Notes under the pieces: model-generated
Seen by the model: the letters and a program-made list of their open reading frames with translations, nothing else
Told to the model about the DNA's origin: nothing
The model's database searches: none
Shown here: positions 22,120 through 31,984 of the stretch, piece after piece
Numbering within the stretch: the stretch's first letter is position 1
How the letters are laid out: the number at the start of each line of letters is the position of its first letter
Origin: Apium graveolens
Lineage: Eukaryota > Streptophyta > Magnoliopsida > Apiales > Apiaceae
Reading direction: 5' to 3'
Assembly (NCBI RefSeq): GCF_009905375.1
Contig: NC_133655.1
Coordinates: 167,610,588 to 167,674,587, forward strand
DNA length: 64,000 nt
Translations under genes and position numbers: made by a program

Positions 22120-22811
22120 GTGAAAAAAAATGAGATTCAAGTATGCATGTTAGGTGTTTGAGATAATGTCTGTATGAAGAAAATAAAATATGAAGAAAAT
22201 AAGAGAGTAAAAGTAAGGAGAGAGATAAAATATGAAGAAAATAAAAGATTAAAGAAATCTTCTCTCTGTTGTACTTATACTCTGAACAAAAATGTTACCG
22301 TTGGACACCTGTCAGACATGCAGTAATAACGGACAGTTACTGGGCTCGAGAAAACAGGAATCATTACTTACCCATTTGCCTAGTTTCAAGGAAAAACCGT
22401 TCCATTTATCAAGAGAAACAGTTTTAATTCAAAATTTAAACCGTTAGCACTGATTGAATTATTTTTCACTGCATCATTAATATTCTGAAAATACATCACA
22501 TGAAAATGACCAAGATAAATTAGATAAGTAAGTGCTGAAAATGAATCAGAACTTAATATAAAACAAAATTTATATGGTCATCAGAATATCAATCAGGATT
22601 TATCAACACAAGATAAAATAACTCAGAGACAAAATCTTGAAGTAAAAATAACTTTCATTAATATATCAAGACAATACATTTATGAAATGGAAATTACATC
22701 AATACTTATACAAGATTTTCCCTAAGCTTTTAAACCTAACATCAACAGCCTTAGTCCTAGCTAAGAAGCCTGACAAAGCTGATGATGAAGAAAAATAGGA
22801 AGAAGACGAGA
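22120..22811. other. Spacer between ORF3 and small ORF of element B
   Basis: No ORF of note. It contains the ORF3 leader (repeated ATATGAAGAAAATAA-like units at 22175-22255 on the plus strand), the TATA-like box, a conserved block ACCGTTGGACACCTGTCAGA, and further on several TCAGAA words. Confidence 0.65.
22271..22280 (-). promoter_or_regulatory. Putative TATA box for ORF3 of element B
   Basis: The minus strand reads GTATAAGTAC about 155 nt before the ORF3 ATG, followed by an AG- and then CT-rich leader. It is conserved in element D at 4035-4044, together with flanking sequence. Inferred internal promoter. Confidence 0.45.
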
Positions 22812-23087
22812 TTAAGTCATCTTCTTCTTCCTACTCTCGACAAACATAATGGCGAGTCTGATGATTCGCTCTTGCTGGCGGAGAGCTTCCAGCCTTTCCT
22901 CCTCCAATCGCTCCAGATGGCGATGGTAGTCCATATAGAAGAACAGAAGGTGTGTCAGTACCTCCTGTGGGACAGAGTCCCAGATCTCCTCAGGAATGGC
23001 TGTGACATGCCATTCCTGCTGCCACTCGGCACAGCTTAGCTCCATATTGAAGTTTTGGTAGTTCAAAAACATGTTGTATCTGACCAT
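22812..23087 (-). CDS. Element B small accessory ORF (91 aa), unknown function
   Basis: Start chosen at ATG 23087 (MVRYNMFLNYQNF), about 75 nt downstream of a TATA-like box. The frame is open further up to 23195, but that part lies in the leader. The C-terminal half is strongly helical and charged (HLERLEEERLEALRQQER), with leucine heptads. It ends in FVESRKKKMT, a basic tail that could act in nuclear import or RNA binding (speculative). The last 21 residues are almost the same in the element D homologue, while N-terminal halves differ except for an F-NY and an IP--W---P pattern. No known family recognised. It sits between pol and ORF3 on the same strand. Confidence 0.62.
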   Translation of the reverse strand: MVRYNMFLNYQNFNMELSCAEWQQEWHVTAIPEEIWDSVPQEVLTHLLFFYMDYHRHLERLEEERLEALRQQERIIRLAIMFVESRKKKMT

Positions 23088-23161
23088 TGTGTTTTTGAAA
23101 GAAGAAGTATGAAGATAAGTGTGTGAGAAGAATTTGATGGAAAGACTGATGTGAAGTGGTT

Positions 23162-23171
23162 GCTTATATAG
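23162..23171 (-). promoter_or_regulatory. Putative TATA box of the small ORF, element B
   Basis: The minus strand reads CTATATAAGC, a good plant TATA consensus, about 75 nt before the small-ORF ATG and followed by a CA/CT-rich leader (CACACACTTATC, TTCATACTTC). It is conserved in position in element D (4911-4920). Confidence 0.5.
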
Positions 23172-23212
23172 GCAAGAGAATGCCAGGAGACGCAAAGAAA
23201 TTGAATGCTGAC

Positions 23213-23232
23213 AGGTAGAATTAATTCTACCT
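23213..23232. promoter_or_regulatory. Perfect 20-bp palindrome upstream of the small-ORF promoter, element B
   Basis: AGGTAGAATTAATTCTACCT is perfectly self-complementary and is conserved in element D with one mismatch (4963-4982). It lies about 42 bp upstream of the TATA-like box on the coding strand. Candidate binding site for a dimeric regulator; inference. Confidence 0.45.
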
Positions 23233-24522
23233 CGTCTCCCTAGACTTTAAAAAAGAATAACATTCATTGGAAAGAGGAATCATGGTTTAAAACGCACAAG
23301 AAACAAGAAACAGTGGACTGTTCAAGTACGAATACCATTAATCCTAATCATAGTGACTATTAATCTTCCACTTCAACATATTCTAGTTCGAACTGAGACC
23401 GTTATCAAATTTTATTCACAGATAAGCCAAGTAAAGGATTAGACTGAGAAATCAGAACTTAGACCTATACCAGAACTTAACAGTCATCAGAACATAATTT
23501 CTTAACTCGAAAAAGGAATGCCCATCTTAGTAAATCCTCATACAAGTTCTGAGTTATAGACTTCAGAACTTAATCATCAGAACGTGTAACTAGAACTTGT
23601 CCTCAGAATTTGTGCAATAATAACACAATGACTGTTTATCTAAAATAACATAGACCACCACAGAAATTTTCATCATTCAGATGGAGTGATTAGTGTGTGC
23701 ATTAAGCTAAATAACAGACAAAGAGTAAAGTCTGATTCACTTCAGTACATCTTAGAAATAAGGCATAACTAAAATTTTGCTAAAGGGTTGTCATTGTCCT
23801 GAAACCTACTGATGAATGAGTTCATGCTTGAGTCCACCTCAACTATTTTGTGCTAATTTTATGCATCTTTTGAAATTCTATTTTACAGTGGCTTCTCAGT
23901 GTAAGTGAGTCACGACTTTTTATCAGAATTTATGCTATTATCAGAGTATTTCTCCAGTAATCATAGAGTGTGAAAAGTCACCAAGAAAATATTTTGCTTT
24001 TCTAATGCATATCTACTTAATACCAGCAATGCACTTGGGTCGTCCCTTCCACATTTTTACTCTAGATCGCAAAGGAGTACCTGATTTTATTCTTTGATCT
24101 TTTTGTTTTTTTTTCTTTTTATAAGTGAGGTTTATCAGCACTTAGTACATTCAGCAGTTTTACTAGTATCAGAACTTAACAGATGAGTAGCATTATTCTA
24201 ATTTGTGACTTAGTAATAAGATATACAAAGTAAACTTAACTAAGCTCAATTATCAGAATTTGCTAGTGTCATAGGGTTTCCACTGAAATAATTACTTCTT
24301 ACATGGAATCATTTGTTTATTGAAGACTACTAGGTCAGTATCTAGCACAGTTATCCTCATAGGATTGAATAGGTACTTGAACAGACATATCACTTATCAG
24401 AGTTTAGAAACATATATCAGAGAACAGTCAGTACTTAAAGACATTTATCAATTAAGCACAGAATAAACAATGAGATTAATTCTGTAAATACTGAGCATAG
24501 AGTCTGATAACACAGAACAAGA
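23233..24522. other. Long pol-downstream spacer of element B
   Basis: Noncoding, AT-rich, 1.3 kb. Many ATCAGAACTT-type words (for example 24168-24177). The 23815-24010 stretch is nearly identical to 5570-5760 in element D, as conserved as the coding parts. Confidence 0.65.
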
Positions 24523-27500
24523 CTAAGCAGATTTAGAGAAAGAACCTGAAACCATTCCAAGTTCATTTACCAATCTTGTAAAAGTAGCTTCACACAGTGG
24601 TTTTGTGAAGATATCTGCTAGTTGTGGATCTGTGGGAACAAAATGCAATTCCACTGTACCTTCATCCACATGTTCCCTGATGAAGTGGTACCTGATGCTG
24701 ATGTGCTTTGTCATAGAGTGTTGAACTGGATTACCTGTCATAGCAATAGCACTTTGATTATCACAGTAAATAGGGATTTTGAAATATGTTAACCCATAAT
24801 CCAGTAACTGATTCTCCATCCAAAGAATCTGTGCACAACAGCTTCCTGCAGTAATATACTCTGCTTCTGCAGTTGATATGGAAATTGACTTTTGTTTCTT
24901 GCTGTACCAAGAAACCAATCTGCCTCCAAGAAATTGGCAGCTTCCACTTGTGCTTTTCCTGTCAATTTTGCAACCTGCAAAATCTGCATCTGAGTAACCT
25001 ATTAGTTTAAAATCTGATTCTCTAGGATACCATAATCCCAGAGCAGCTGTTCCTTTAAGATACTTAAAGATTCTTTTTACAGCTGTTAAGTGAGGTTCTC
25101 TTGGATCTGCTTGAAATCTTGCACAAAGACAGGTAGCATACATGATATCAGGTCTACTAGCAGTTAGATAGAGTAGAGAGCCAATCATACCTCTGTAGTC
25201 AGTAATATCTAATGATTTATCGGTATCCTTATCCAGTTTTGTCGCAGTGGCCATTGGAGTGGATGCACTTGAACAATCTTGCATTCCAAATTTCTTCAGC
25301 AAGTTTCTGGTGTACTTGGTTTGACAAATAAAAGTGCCTTCCTCATTCTGCTTGACTTGAAGGCCCAGAAAATAGCTAAGTTCCCCCATCATACTCATCT
25401 GATATCTTGACTGCATTAGTTTGGCAAACTTTTTGCAAAGTTTGTCATTTGTAGATCCAAAAATGATATCATCAACATAAATCTGGACCAGAAGTAAGTC
25501 CTTTCCATGGTTGAGGTAGAACAGTGTTTTGTCTATTGTCCCTCTGTTGAATCCACTTTCCAGAAGAAAGTGAGCTAAAGTCTCATACCATGCTCTAGGA
25601 GCTTGCTTAAGTCCATAAAGTGCTTTATCAAGCCTGTAGACATAATCTGGATGTTTGGTATCTACAAAACCTGGAGGTTGTTCAACATATACCTCCTCCT
25701 CCAATTCTCCATTGAGAAAAGCACTTTTCACATCCATTTGAAAGACAGTAAACTTTTTGTGAGCAGCATAAGCCAAGAATATCCTTATGGCTTCTAACCT
25801 AGCAACTGGTGCAAATGTTTCATCATAATCAATTCCCTCATGTTGAGAATATCCTTTTGCAACCAGCCTTGCCTTATTCCTTGTAATTATGCCATCACTG
25901 TCAGTTTTGTTTCTGAATACCCACTTTGTACCAACAACAGATCTATTATTTGGTCTTGGCACTAGGGTCCAGACTTTGTTTCTTTCAAATTCATTCAACT
26001 CTTCCTGCATTGCTTGCACCCAATCAGCATCTTGAAGAGCTTCTTCCACTTTCTTTGGCTCAGTCTGAGAGAGAAAAGAATTGTAAAGACATTCATTTGA
26101 AGTACCTGTTCTAGTTCTGACACCTGCATCAGGATTTCTAATTATCAAATCAGGTGTATGTGATTTTGTCCACTTCCTTGCAGATGGAAGGTTTTCTCTA
26201 GAACTGGATGCTCCCCCATGATCCATGCTATTTTCATTTTCATTTTCTGATGCTCCCCCTGAAACTATGCTCTCTGAGTTGGATTCTTCAGTATTTAGAT
26301 TTTCAGCACTATCAGAACTTGGCTTATCAGAACTTGATGAATCAGAACTTGAAGAGCCAGATGTATGTTCTGATGTTTCTTGAGATGTGGTAGGATCTTG
26401 AGTATGCTCCCCCTGCATAGGTGCATCTTCCTTTGACGTAGTCTCCACAGTTTCAATAACATCAAAGTTTAATCCATCAGAGTTTACAATATCATGACTT
26501 AGACTGTCAGGATTTTCTGTATCAGAATTTGAGTCTTCATTTTCAAATCTCAGCTGATCATGGTCAATGAAATCTTCAAGACCAGTAATCTTTTTGTCAT
26601 CAAAAAAGACATTGATAGATTCCATGACCACTTTTGTTCTCAAATTATAGACTCTGAAGGCTTTTGTGGAAAGTGGATATCCAACAAAGATTCCTTCATC
26701 AGCTTTTAGATCAAACTTTGATAGCTGTTCAGGATGAGTCTTGAGAACAAAACACTTGCATCCAAATACATGAAAATATTTCAGATTTGGCTTCTTTTTC
26801 TTCACCATCTCATATGGTGTTTTTCCATGCTTGTTAATGAGTGTTGCATTTTGAGTAAAACAAGCAGTCTGCACAGCTTCAGCCCAGAAATAGGTTGGAA
26901 GCTTTGCTTCTTCAAGCATTGTACGTGCAGCTTCAATGAGAGTTCTATTCTTCCTTTCAACAACTCCATTTTGCTGTGGAGTTCCAGGAGCAGAAAATTC
27001 CTGCTTTATTCCATGGCTTTTGCAGAACTCTTCCAGTATCAAATTCTTGAACTCAGTGTCATTATCACTCCTTAAAACTTTCACAGAATCTTTGACCATT
27101 TTATCCAGATGTTTGATATGATCAATCAAGGTTGATGCAGTTTCACTTTTTGTATGCAAGAAATACACCCATGTGTATCTGGTGAACTCATCCACTATGA
27201 CCAACGCATACTTCTTCTTTGCAATAGACATGACATTTACTGGACCAAATAGATCAACATGTAGTAGATGATAAGGCTCAAGAATTGATGATTCAGTCTT
27301 GCTCTTGAATGAAGATTTTCTTTGTTTGGCTTTCTGACATGAATCACAAAGACCATCAGGAGTAAATACTGTGTTTGGCAATCCTCTCACAAGATCTTTC
27401 TTGACCAGTTCATTTATATTGTTGAAATTTAAATGAGAGAGTTTCTTATTCCAATTCTAGCTTTCTTCAATTGATGCTCTACTCATCAGACAGATTGCAG

Positions 27501-27873
27501 AACCATCAGTACTTGTTGAAAGCTTAGCTTCATAAATGTTACCACGCCTGTATCCTTTCAGAACAACTTTGCCTTTAGATTTACTCACAATTTCACAGTG
27601 TTCTTCAAAGAAATCAACATGATAACCTCTGTCAAAGATTTGACTTATACTCAGTAGGTTGTGTTTAAGTCCTGAGACTAGAGCTACTTGTTTAATTATG
27701 ACATTTCCAAGATTGATATTGCCATATCCCAATATTTTTCCAATGTTGCCATCTCCATAAGAAACACTTGGGCCAGCTTTCTCCACAAAGTCTGATAGCA
27801 GGGCCTTATTTCCAGTCATATGTCCTGAACATCCACTGTCCAGAACTAGAATATTTTTCCTGTTGCCCTGCAA
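24523..27873 (-). pseudogene. pol: Element B pol polyprotein with one in-frame stop
   Basis: Same frame as gag, opening after the junction stops with TTG CAG GGC; there is no AUG at the start. Protease LDSGCSGHMTG is intact. One TAG at 27457-27459 replaces a tryptophan codon (TGG in element D) just before the integrase finger. In that finger NWHKKLSHL has become NWNKKLSHL, losing the first zinc histidine. From 27456 to 24523 the frame is open. It holds the CDSCQKAKQ finger end, integrase core ([14 protein letters not shown] with the usual DNG changed to [11 protein letters not shown]), reverse transcriptase ([21 protein letters not shown]) and RNase H ([21 protein letters not shown]), ending SFSKSA. 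It encodes the reverse transcription and integration enzymes; this copy is likely defective. Confidence 0.95.
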
Positions 27874-27888
27874 TCACAAAGACCACTA
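27863..27888 (-). promoter_or_regulatory. Gag-pol junction of element B with two in-frame stops and acceptor-like AG
   Basis: TAG (27886-27888) ends gag, then TGG TCT TTG TGA TTG CAG GGC leads into pol in the same frame. It is identical in element D. TGCAGGGCA also occurs 11 nt after the gag stop in the divergent element H (57171-57179). The sequence looks like a splice acceptor, but readthrough or ribosome hopping cannot be excluded. Confidence 0.5.
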
Positions 27889-30216
27889 ATTATTAATTTT
27901 AAGGACCCAGACTTGCTTGGATCCTTTGGCCTTATTAAGTTTATTAACATTTGCAGCGGATTTAGCATCAAAGTTAACAATTTTCTTATCAGAACTTACA
28001 CTATCAGACTTTGAATCAGAATTTACACTAGAAGGAACAATGAAAACTTTCTTCAAAGAAGGTTTTATTTGATAATAATCATAGTACAAGCTATGATATT
28101 CCTTACAAGTATAAATGGAATGCCATAAACTACCACAATGAAAACAAGGATTTTGTGGTTTGTATCTAACAGACTGACTCTTAACTCCTGACTTTGAAGG
28201 TAAGGAGTTAATATTCTTATTCTTCCTGCAAAAAGAAGCCAGATGGTTAGAACTTCCACAGTTATGACATGTTTTCCTAGAAGCATCAGGAACAGGTTTA
28301 TAATTATTGCTTTTATTCACACCTTCCTTTCCATTCCTATTTTTCCTAGGTGATTTTACCTTGTTTGCATTCTTGACATCTTTCAGCTTATGCTTAAGCT
28401 GCTTCTTTGTCATTAAGCCTATGTTCACTTCAGCTGTCTTTTCCTGTTTTAGTTTGTCAGAAGTTAATTTCTTTGTAACTTCTGATTTTTCATTTTCAGA
28501 CTTTACAGTTACAAACTTAACAGGTTTTAACTTTGGCTTTTGCTTATCAACAGACTTAATTTCTTCAGTTCCTTTATCTTTCTTATCTTCTCCATAACCT
28601 AAGCCCTCTTTCCAGTTTCCACTACTTAGCAAATTTTGAGTTGTTTTGCCAGAGTTAGTCCAAGTCCTGATAATCTCTCTTTCCTTTTCTAACTCAGTTT
28701 TTAGAGATTCATTTAATTTTAGCACTTCATTCCTAACATAAAAAGCATCATCTCTATCCTTCTGAGTTTGATGGAACATGACTAACTCTTTTTCTAAGAA
28801 ATCATTTCTTTTCTTAAATGCAAGATTTTCAGAAGTTAATCTTTCACATGTTAAAGTTTGATCTCTATAACTAACAAACATGGTTTTAAGATATCTTCTC
28901 AACTCATTAATATCATCAGTATGAAAAGCATAAGTAGTCTGAGGTACCTTTGTTTCAGCAGCTTCAGAACTGCTCTCAGCACTTTCTTTATCAGCATTTG
29001 CCATCAATGCATAGTTTTCCTCACTTTCAGAGTCTGAGGTGTCTGTCCAGCTTTTCTGCTTTGTGACAAGAGCCTTGCCTTTGTCACCCTTTACCTTCTT
29101 GCAGTCAGGAGATATGTGGCCTTTCTCACCACAGTTATAGCATTTAACATTGGTGTAATCTCCCCTGTCAGACTTTCCTCCTCTGCCTTCAGATCTTCTG
29201 AAATTCTTCTTATCAGAACTTATGTCTTTCCTGGAAAACTTCTTTCCCTTCCTGAACTTCCTGTATGTAATCTTTGTGATTCCTTTCACCATAAGAGCAC
29301 ACAGCTTCATCATCTCCTCATCAGCATCAGTCTCAGGCAAGCTTTCAGAATCTGAGTCATCATCACTCTCAGAACTTGATGACTCAGTATCAGACTTTAT
29401 GAAAAGAGCTTTACCCTTGTCTTTCTTTGAGGAAGCTGCTTTGGGGAATTCTTCTTCAGCCTTAAGAGCAACTGTCCTTGACTTTCCTCCTTTCCTCTTG
29501 CTTCTTTCTTCCATCTCCAGCTCATGAGTCTTGAGCATTGCATAGATTTCGTCAAGAGTTGTTTCATCAAGATTGTAGTTGTCTCTTATTGTCGTTGCCT
29601 TCAAATCCCAGCATTCAGGAAGAGCTAACAGGAACTTAAGGTTTGAATCTTCAAGATAATACTCTTTATCAACCAATGACAAATCATTCAAAAGTTTGAC
29701 AAATCTATCATATAAATCATTCAATGACTCATTAGTCTTTGAGTCAAAGTGTTCATACTCTTGAGTGAGTATTGTCTTCCTGTTCTTCTTAATTGTGTCA
29801 GTTCCCTGACACCTTGTTTCCAGAGCATCCCATATTTCCTTAGCAGTCTTGCAGTTGATTACCCTGTTTGACATTACATTATCAATGGCACTATGTAGTA
29901 AGTGTCGTACCTTAGCATTCTTAGCAATTGATGCTATGTCTTCAGCAGTATAATCACTCTTCTCTTTTGGTACGGTCTTTGCTGCTTCACCTGCAACTAC
30001 AACAGCGAGCTTGGTTGGTTTGTGAGGGCCTTCCTTGATTCTATCAAGGTATTCTGGATCTGTTGCGTCCAGGAACATGGTCATCCTTACCTTCCATATG
30101 GGATATTCAGATGGTCTCAGTATGGGAACTCTGATGGTCCCATACCGACTCTGAATTTGTGTCTTTGGTGATTCCTCAGTTTTGGTAGGCTTAGTTGGAG
30201 TTTCTGTGCCCGACAT
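27886..30216 (-). CDS. gag: Element B gag, 776 aa, three zinc knuckles
   Basis: Open from ATG 30216, 42 nt inside the primer site, to TAG 27886. Residues 1-240 form the copia-type gag core (YPIWKVRMTMFLDATDPEYL, TAKEIWDALETRCQGT, EYEHFDSKTNESLNDLYDRF). A CCHC knuckle follows at about residue 355 (CYNCGEKGHISPDC). A long Lys/Glu-rich coiled-coil region comes next, then two more knuckles near 645 (CHNCGSSNHLASFC) and 688 (CFHCGSLWHSIYTC). The serine/aspartate-rich stretch (SDTESSSSESDDDSDSES) is coded by repeated AGTTCTGAT-like words. At nearly 780 aa it is long for copia gag, as expected for Sireviruses. It forms the virus-like particle and binds the genomic RNA. Confidence 0.94.
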   Translation of the reverse strand: MSGTETPTKPTKTEESPKTQIQSRYGTIRVPILRPSEYPIWKVRMTMFLDATDPEYLDRIKEGPHKPTKLAVVVAGEAAKTVPKEKSDYTAEDIASIAKNAKVRHLLHSAIDNVMSNRVINCKTAKEIWDALETRCQGTDTIKKNRKTILTQEYEHFDSKTNESLNDLYDRFVKLLNDLSLVDKEYYLEDSNLKFLLALPECWDLKATTIRDNYNLDETTLDEIYAMLKTHELEMEERSKRKGGKSRTVALKAEEEFPKAASSKKDKGKALFIKSDTESSSSESDDDSDSESLPETDADEEMMKLCALMVKGITKITYRKFRKGKKFSRKDISSDKKNFRRSEGRGGKSDRGDYTNVKCYNCGEKGHISPDCKKVKGDKGKALVTKQKSWTDTSDSESEENYALMANADKESAESSSEAAETKVPQTTYAFHTDDINELRRYLKTMFVSYRDQTLTCERLTSENLAFKKRNDFLEKELVMFHQTQKDRDDAFYVRNEVLKLNESLKTELEKEREIIRTWTNSGKTTQNLLSSGNWKEGLGYGEDKKDKGTEEIKSVDKQKPKLKPVKFVTVKSENEKSEVTKKLTSDKLKQEKTAEVNIGLMTKKQLKHKLKDVKNANKVKSPRKNRNGKEGVNKSNNYKPVPDASRKTCHNCGSSNHLASFCRKNKNINSLPSKSGVKSQSVRYKPQNPCFHCGSLWHSIYTCKEYHSLYYDYYQIKPSLKKVFIVPSSVNSDSKSDSVSSDKKIVNFDAKSAANVNKLNKAKGSKQVWVLKINN

Positions 30217-30257
30217 GATTGTGTTTGGATCTTTAACTGTATGTATGTTAACAGATA

Positions 30258-30270
30258 GGCTCTGATACCA
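30258..30270 (-). other. Primer binding site of element B
   Basis: The minus strand reads TGGTATCAGAGCC, complementary to initiator tRNA-Met, two bases from the 5' LTR. Confidence 0.95.
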
Positions 30271-30272
30271 AT

Positions 30273-30887
30273 TGTTAGGTCACACACACACTGTAGAGGG
30301 GGTGAATACAGTGTATAGTACACTCAAATCAAACTTTAAGAACTTAAGTAACAGAAAACAAACTTTATTGAAATAATAAACTCTGTTACAGTATGAAACT
30401 GTTACCTCTCAGTGATGAACAAATATCACGAGAGCTTCTAGGGTTACAATGAATAATCTTCTCTAATAATGATAACACTTTTAGTGTAAACCCTATGTCT
30501 GTGTTTATATACTACACAGTTACAAGATAATCGCTAATTGATATGGAATATAATTCTGCTTCCTAAAATATATCAATCAGATATCTTTTCTTCCAAGTAT
30601 TCCATTCTTTACAGAATTCCTTCTTCATGCATATCTCTTCTTATGTTTATCTTGATCTTCTTTCCTTTAATCAACTACTGTCCTTATCTGATTGTCCTTC
30701 AACACTTAAGTTCTGATATTTATCTTCTGATGATTATCTCCTGATAACATAAGTACTGATATTCTTAAGTCCTGACTTCCAGTATAAGTACTGATCAATA
30801 GTTAAGTACTGATTTATCCTGTTCAAGTAAGATCTGAAAGCTAAACATAAAACATATTAGCCATGACATTATCAAATATATCTAACA
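30273..30887 (-). repeat. Element B 5' LTR (615 bp)
   Basis: Same length as the 3' LTR, with about ten substitutions between them by eye. Minus-strand TATA-like GTATATAAACAC at 30501-30512 and AATAAAG at 30363-30369. The U5 end CACCCCCTCTACAGTG and CCTAACA termini are also seen, modified, in the H LTR. Confidence 0.96.
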
Positions 30888-30892
30888 TGGTG
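30888..30892 (+). repeat. Target-site duplication of element B, right copy (TGGTG)
   Basis: Perfect match to 17581-17585. Confidence 0.96.
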
Positions 30893-31971
30893 CATAAGGA
30901 ATACTTGAATGGTGTAGTTGTATTTATTGATAACATCCTCAGCTGCCCACGGATTAAGAAGGTCTGTGTAAAATGCCCAAGGATTTCCCTACGAAGATTA
31001 GAAGGGAAGCAATTATACGCTAAGTTTTAAAAAATGAATTTTAGGTGAAAATAACAAAAAAAAATTGGGTATTTCACTAACAACCACCTAAGCAAAGCCA
31101 GTGTAGTGTAGTTAAGATTGCTAAGGAATCAGTAAAGGAATTGAAAACTGAGGGAATTGAAGTTGAGTATATGAAGGTGATGAGATGTTAGTATATAAGA
31201 TTATTTCCCAGCCTTAACTGCTGGAAATGAGTAAGAAGCGATTGGATGTTGGAAATTAAATTGAAAATCAGTATTACCTATCATCTCTAGGTGAAGGGGT
31301 TAAAGTGAAATGATGATTCGGACAATATAAGAAATGTGGAGAGTATATGTGTTAGGTTTATAAAGGAAAATGAAGTAATTACCTACTATGAAATGAGTTT
31401 TTATAATAATAGTTACCCTGTTAGTAAGAGAATACTACTTGCGAAGTGTTGGGTGGAAACAGCTCGGGATAGACAAAGAAGAGAAAACGGGTTTGCATCG
31501 AGAAAATACGAATATATAGAATGAGGATCGAGGTATAGGAGAAAATTTTACCCTGAAAGAGATTGGTTAAGTTTGAACATAAGGGACAAGTTGAGTCCTC
31601 AATATATTGAATCATTCAAGGTATTGATAAAAATAGGTATAGTTGCCATGAGTTGGCGTGGCTGCTGTAGTTGCAGTATATATATATAATGTGTCTTGCG
31701 TATCAATATTAAGGTGATGTGTATCTGATTCGGATCAAATTATTGACTAGGGAGCCAATGTGCTCTTATCCAAAAATTATTCTGCATAGAATGATCGATC
31801 CAAACCCTAGATCGTTGAGCGCGAGTCCTTAGTAATGAATTTATATCTATAGTAAATATGCGATGAATAAATCCCTGAGTAGAAGAGTCTACCTGAAAGT
31901 TAGAGTCAGATATGCTTGACAAACATCCTCACTTATTTAGTTAAGTCAGATTCTGAGGACAGAATCTTTTT
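30888..31971 (+). pseudogene. pol: Element C pol remainder: reverse transcriptase active-site block and integrase tail/chromodomain
   Basis: Just after B the frame reads EYLNGVVVFIDNILS. This is the reverse transcriptase catalytic block with the second aspartate changed to asparagine (FIDD to FIDN), followed by LRRLEGKQLYAKF. RNase H and the integrase core are not recognisable. From about 31455, ARDRQRR, then RDKLSPQYIESFKVL, mark the integrase C-terminal part. The run with INP-VEESTWKLESDMLDKHPHLFS near 31870-31940 corresponds to the chromodomain region seen intact in element E. Many stops; dead. Confidence 0.8.
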
Positions 31972-31984
31972 AGGGGGGGAAGGA
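31972..31984 (+). other. Polypurine tract of element C
   Basis: AGGGGGGGAAGGA directly before the 3' LTR; the same motif precedes the 3' LTR of element E. Confidence 0.92.

Larger units (their letters stand above)
17586..30887 (-). mobile_element. Element B: nearly intact 13.3-kb Sirevirus-type Ty1/copia retrotransposon
   Basis: Two 615-bp LTRs, perfect 5-bp TSD, primer site, gag, pol, small ORF, ORF3 and polypurine tract, all on the minus strand. By eye the LTRs differ at about ten positions, so this is the youngest insertion in the window. Gag, small ORF and ORF3 are open. Pol carries one in-frame TAG and has lost a zinc-finger histidine, so this copy is probably not autonomous. The order LTR-gag-pol-accessory ORF-LTR with a GGGGGAGAT polypurine tract is typical of Sireviruses. 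Confidence 0.96.

Noticed and set aside
28307..28597. Plus-strand ORFs opposite gag and pol in B and D (for example 10051-10344, 28307-28597)
   Set aside because: They are antisense shadows of gag, conserved only because gag is conserved.
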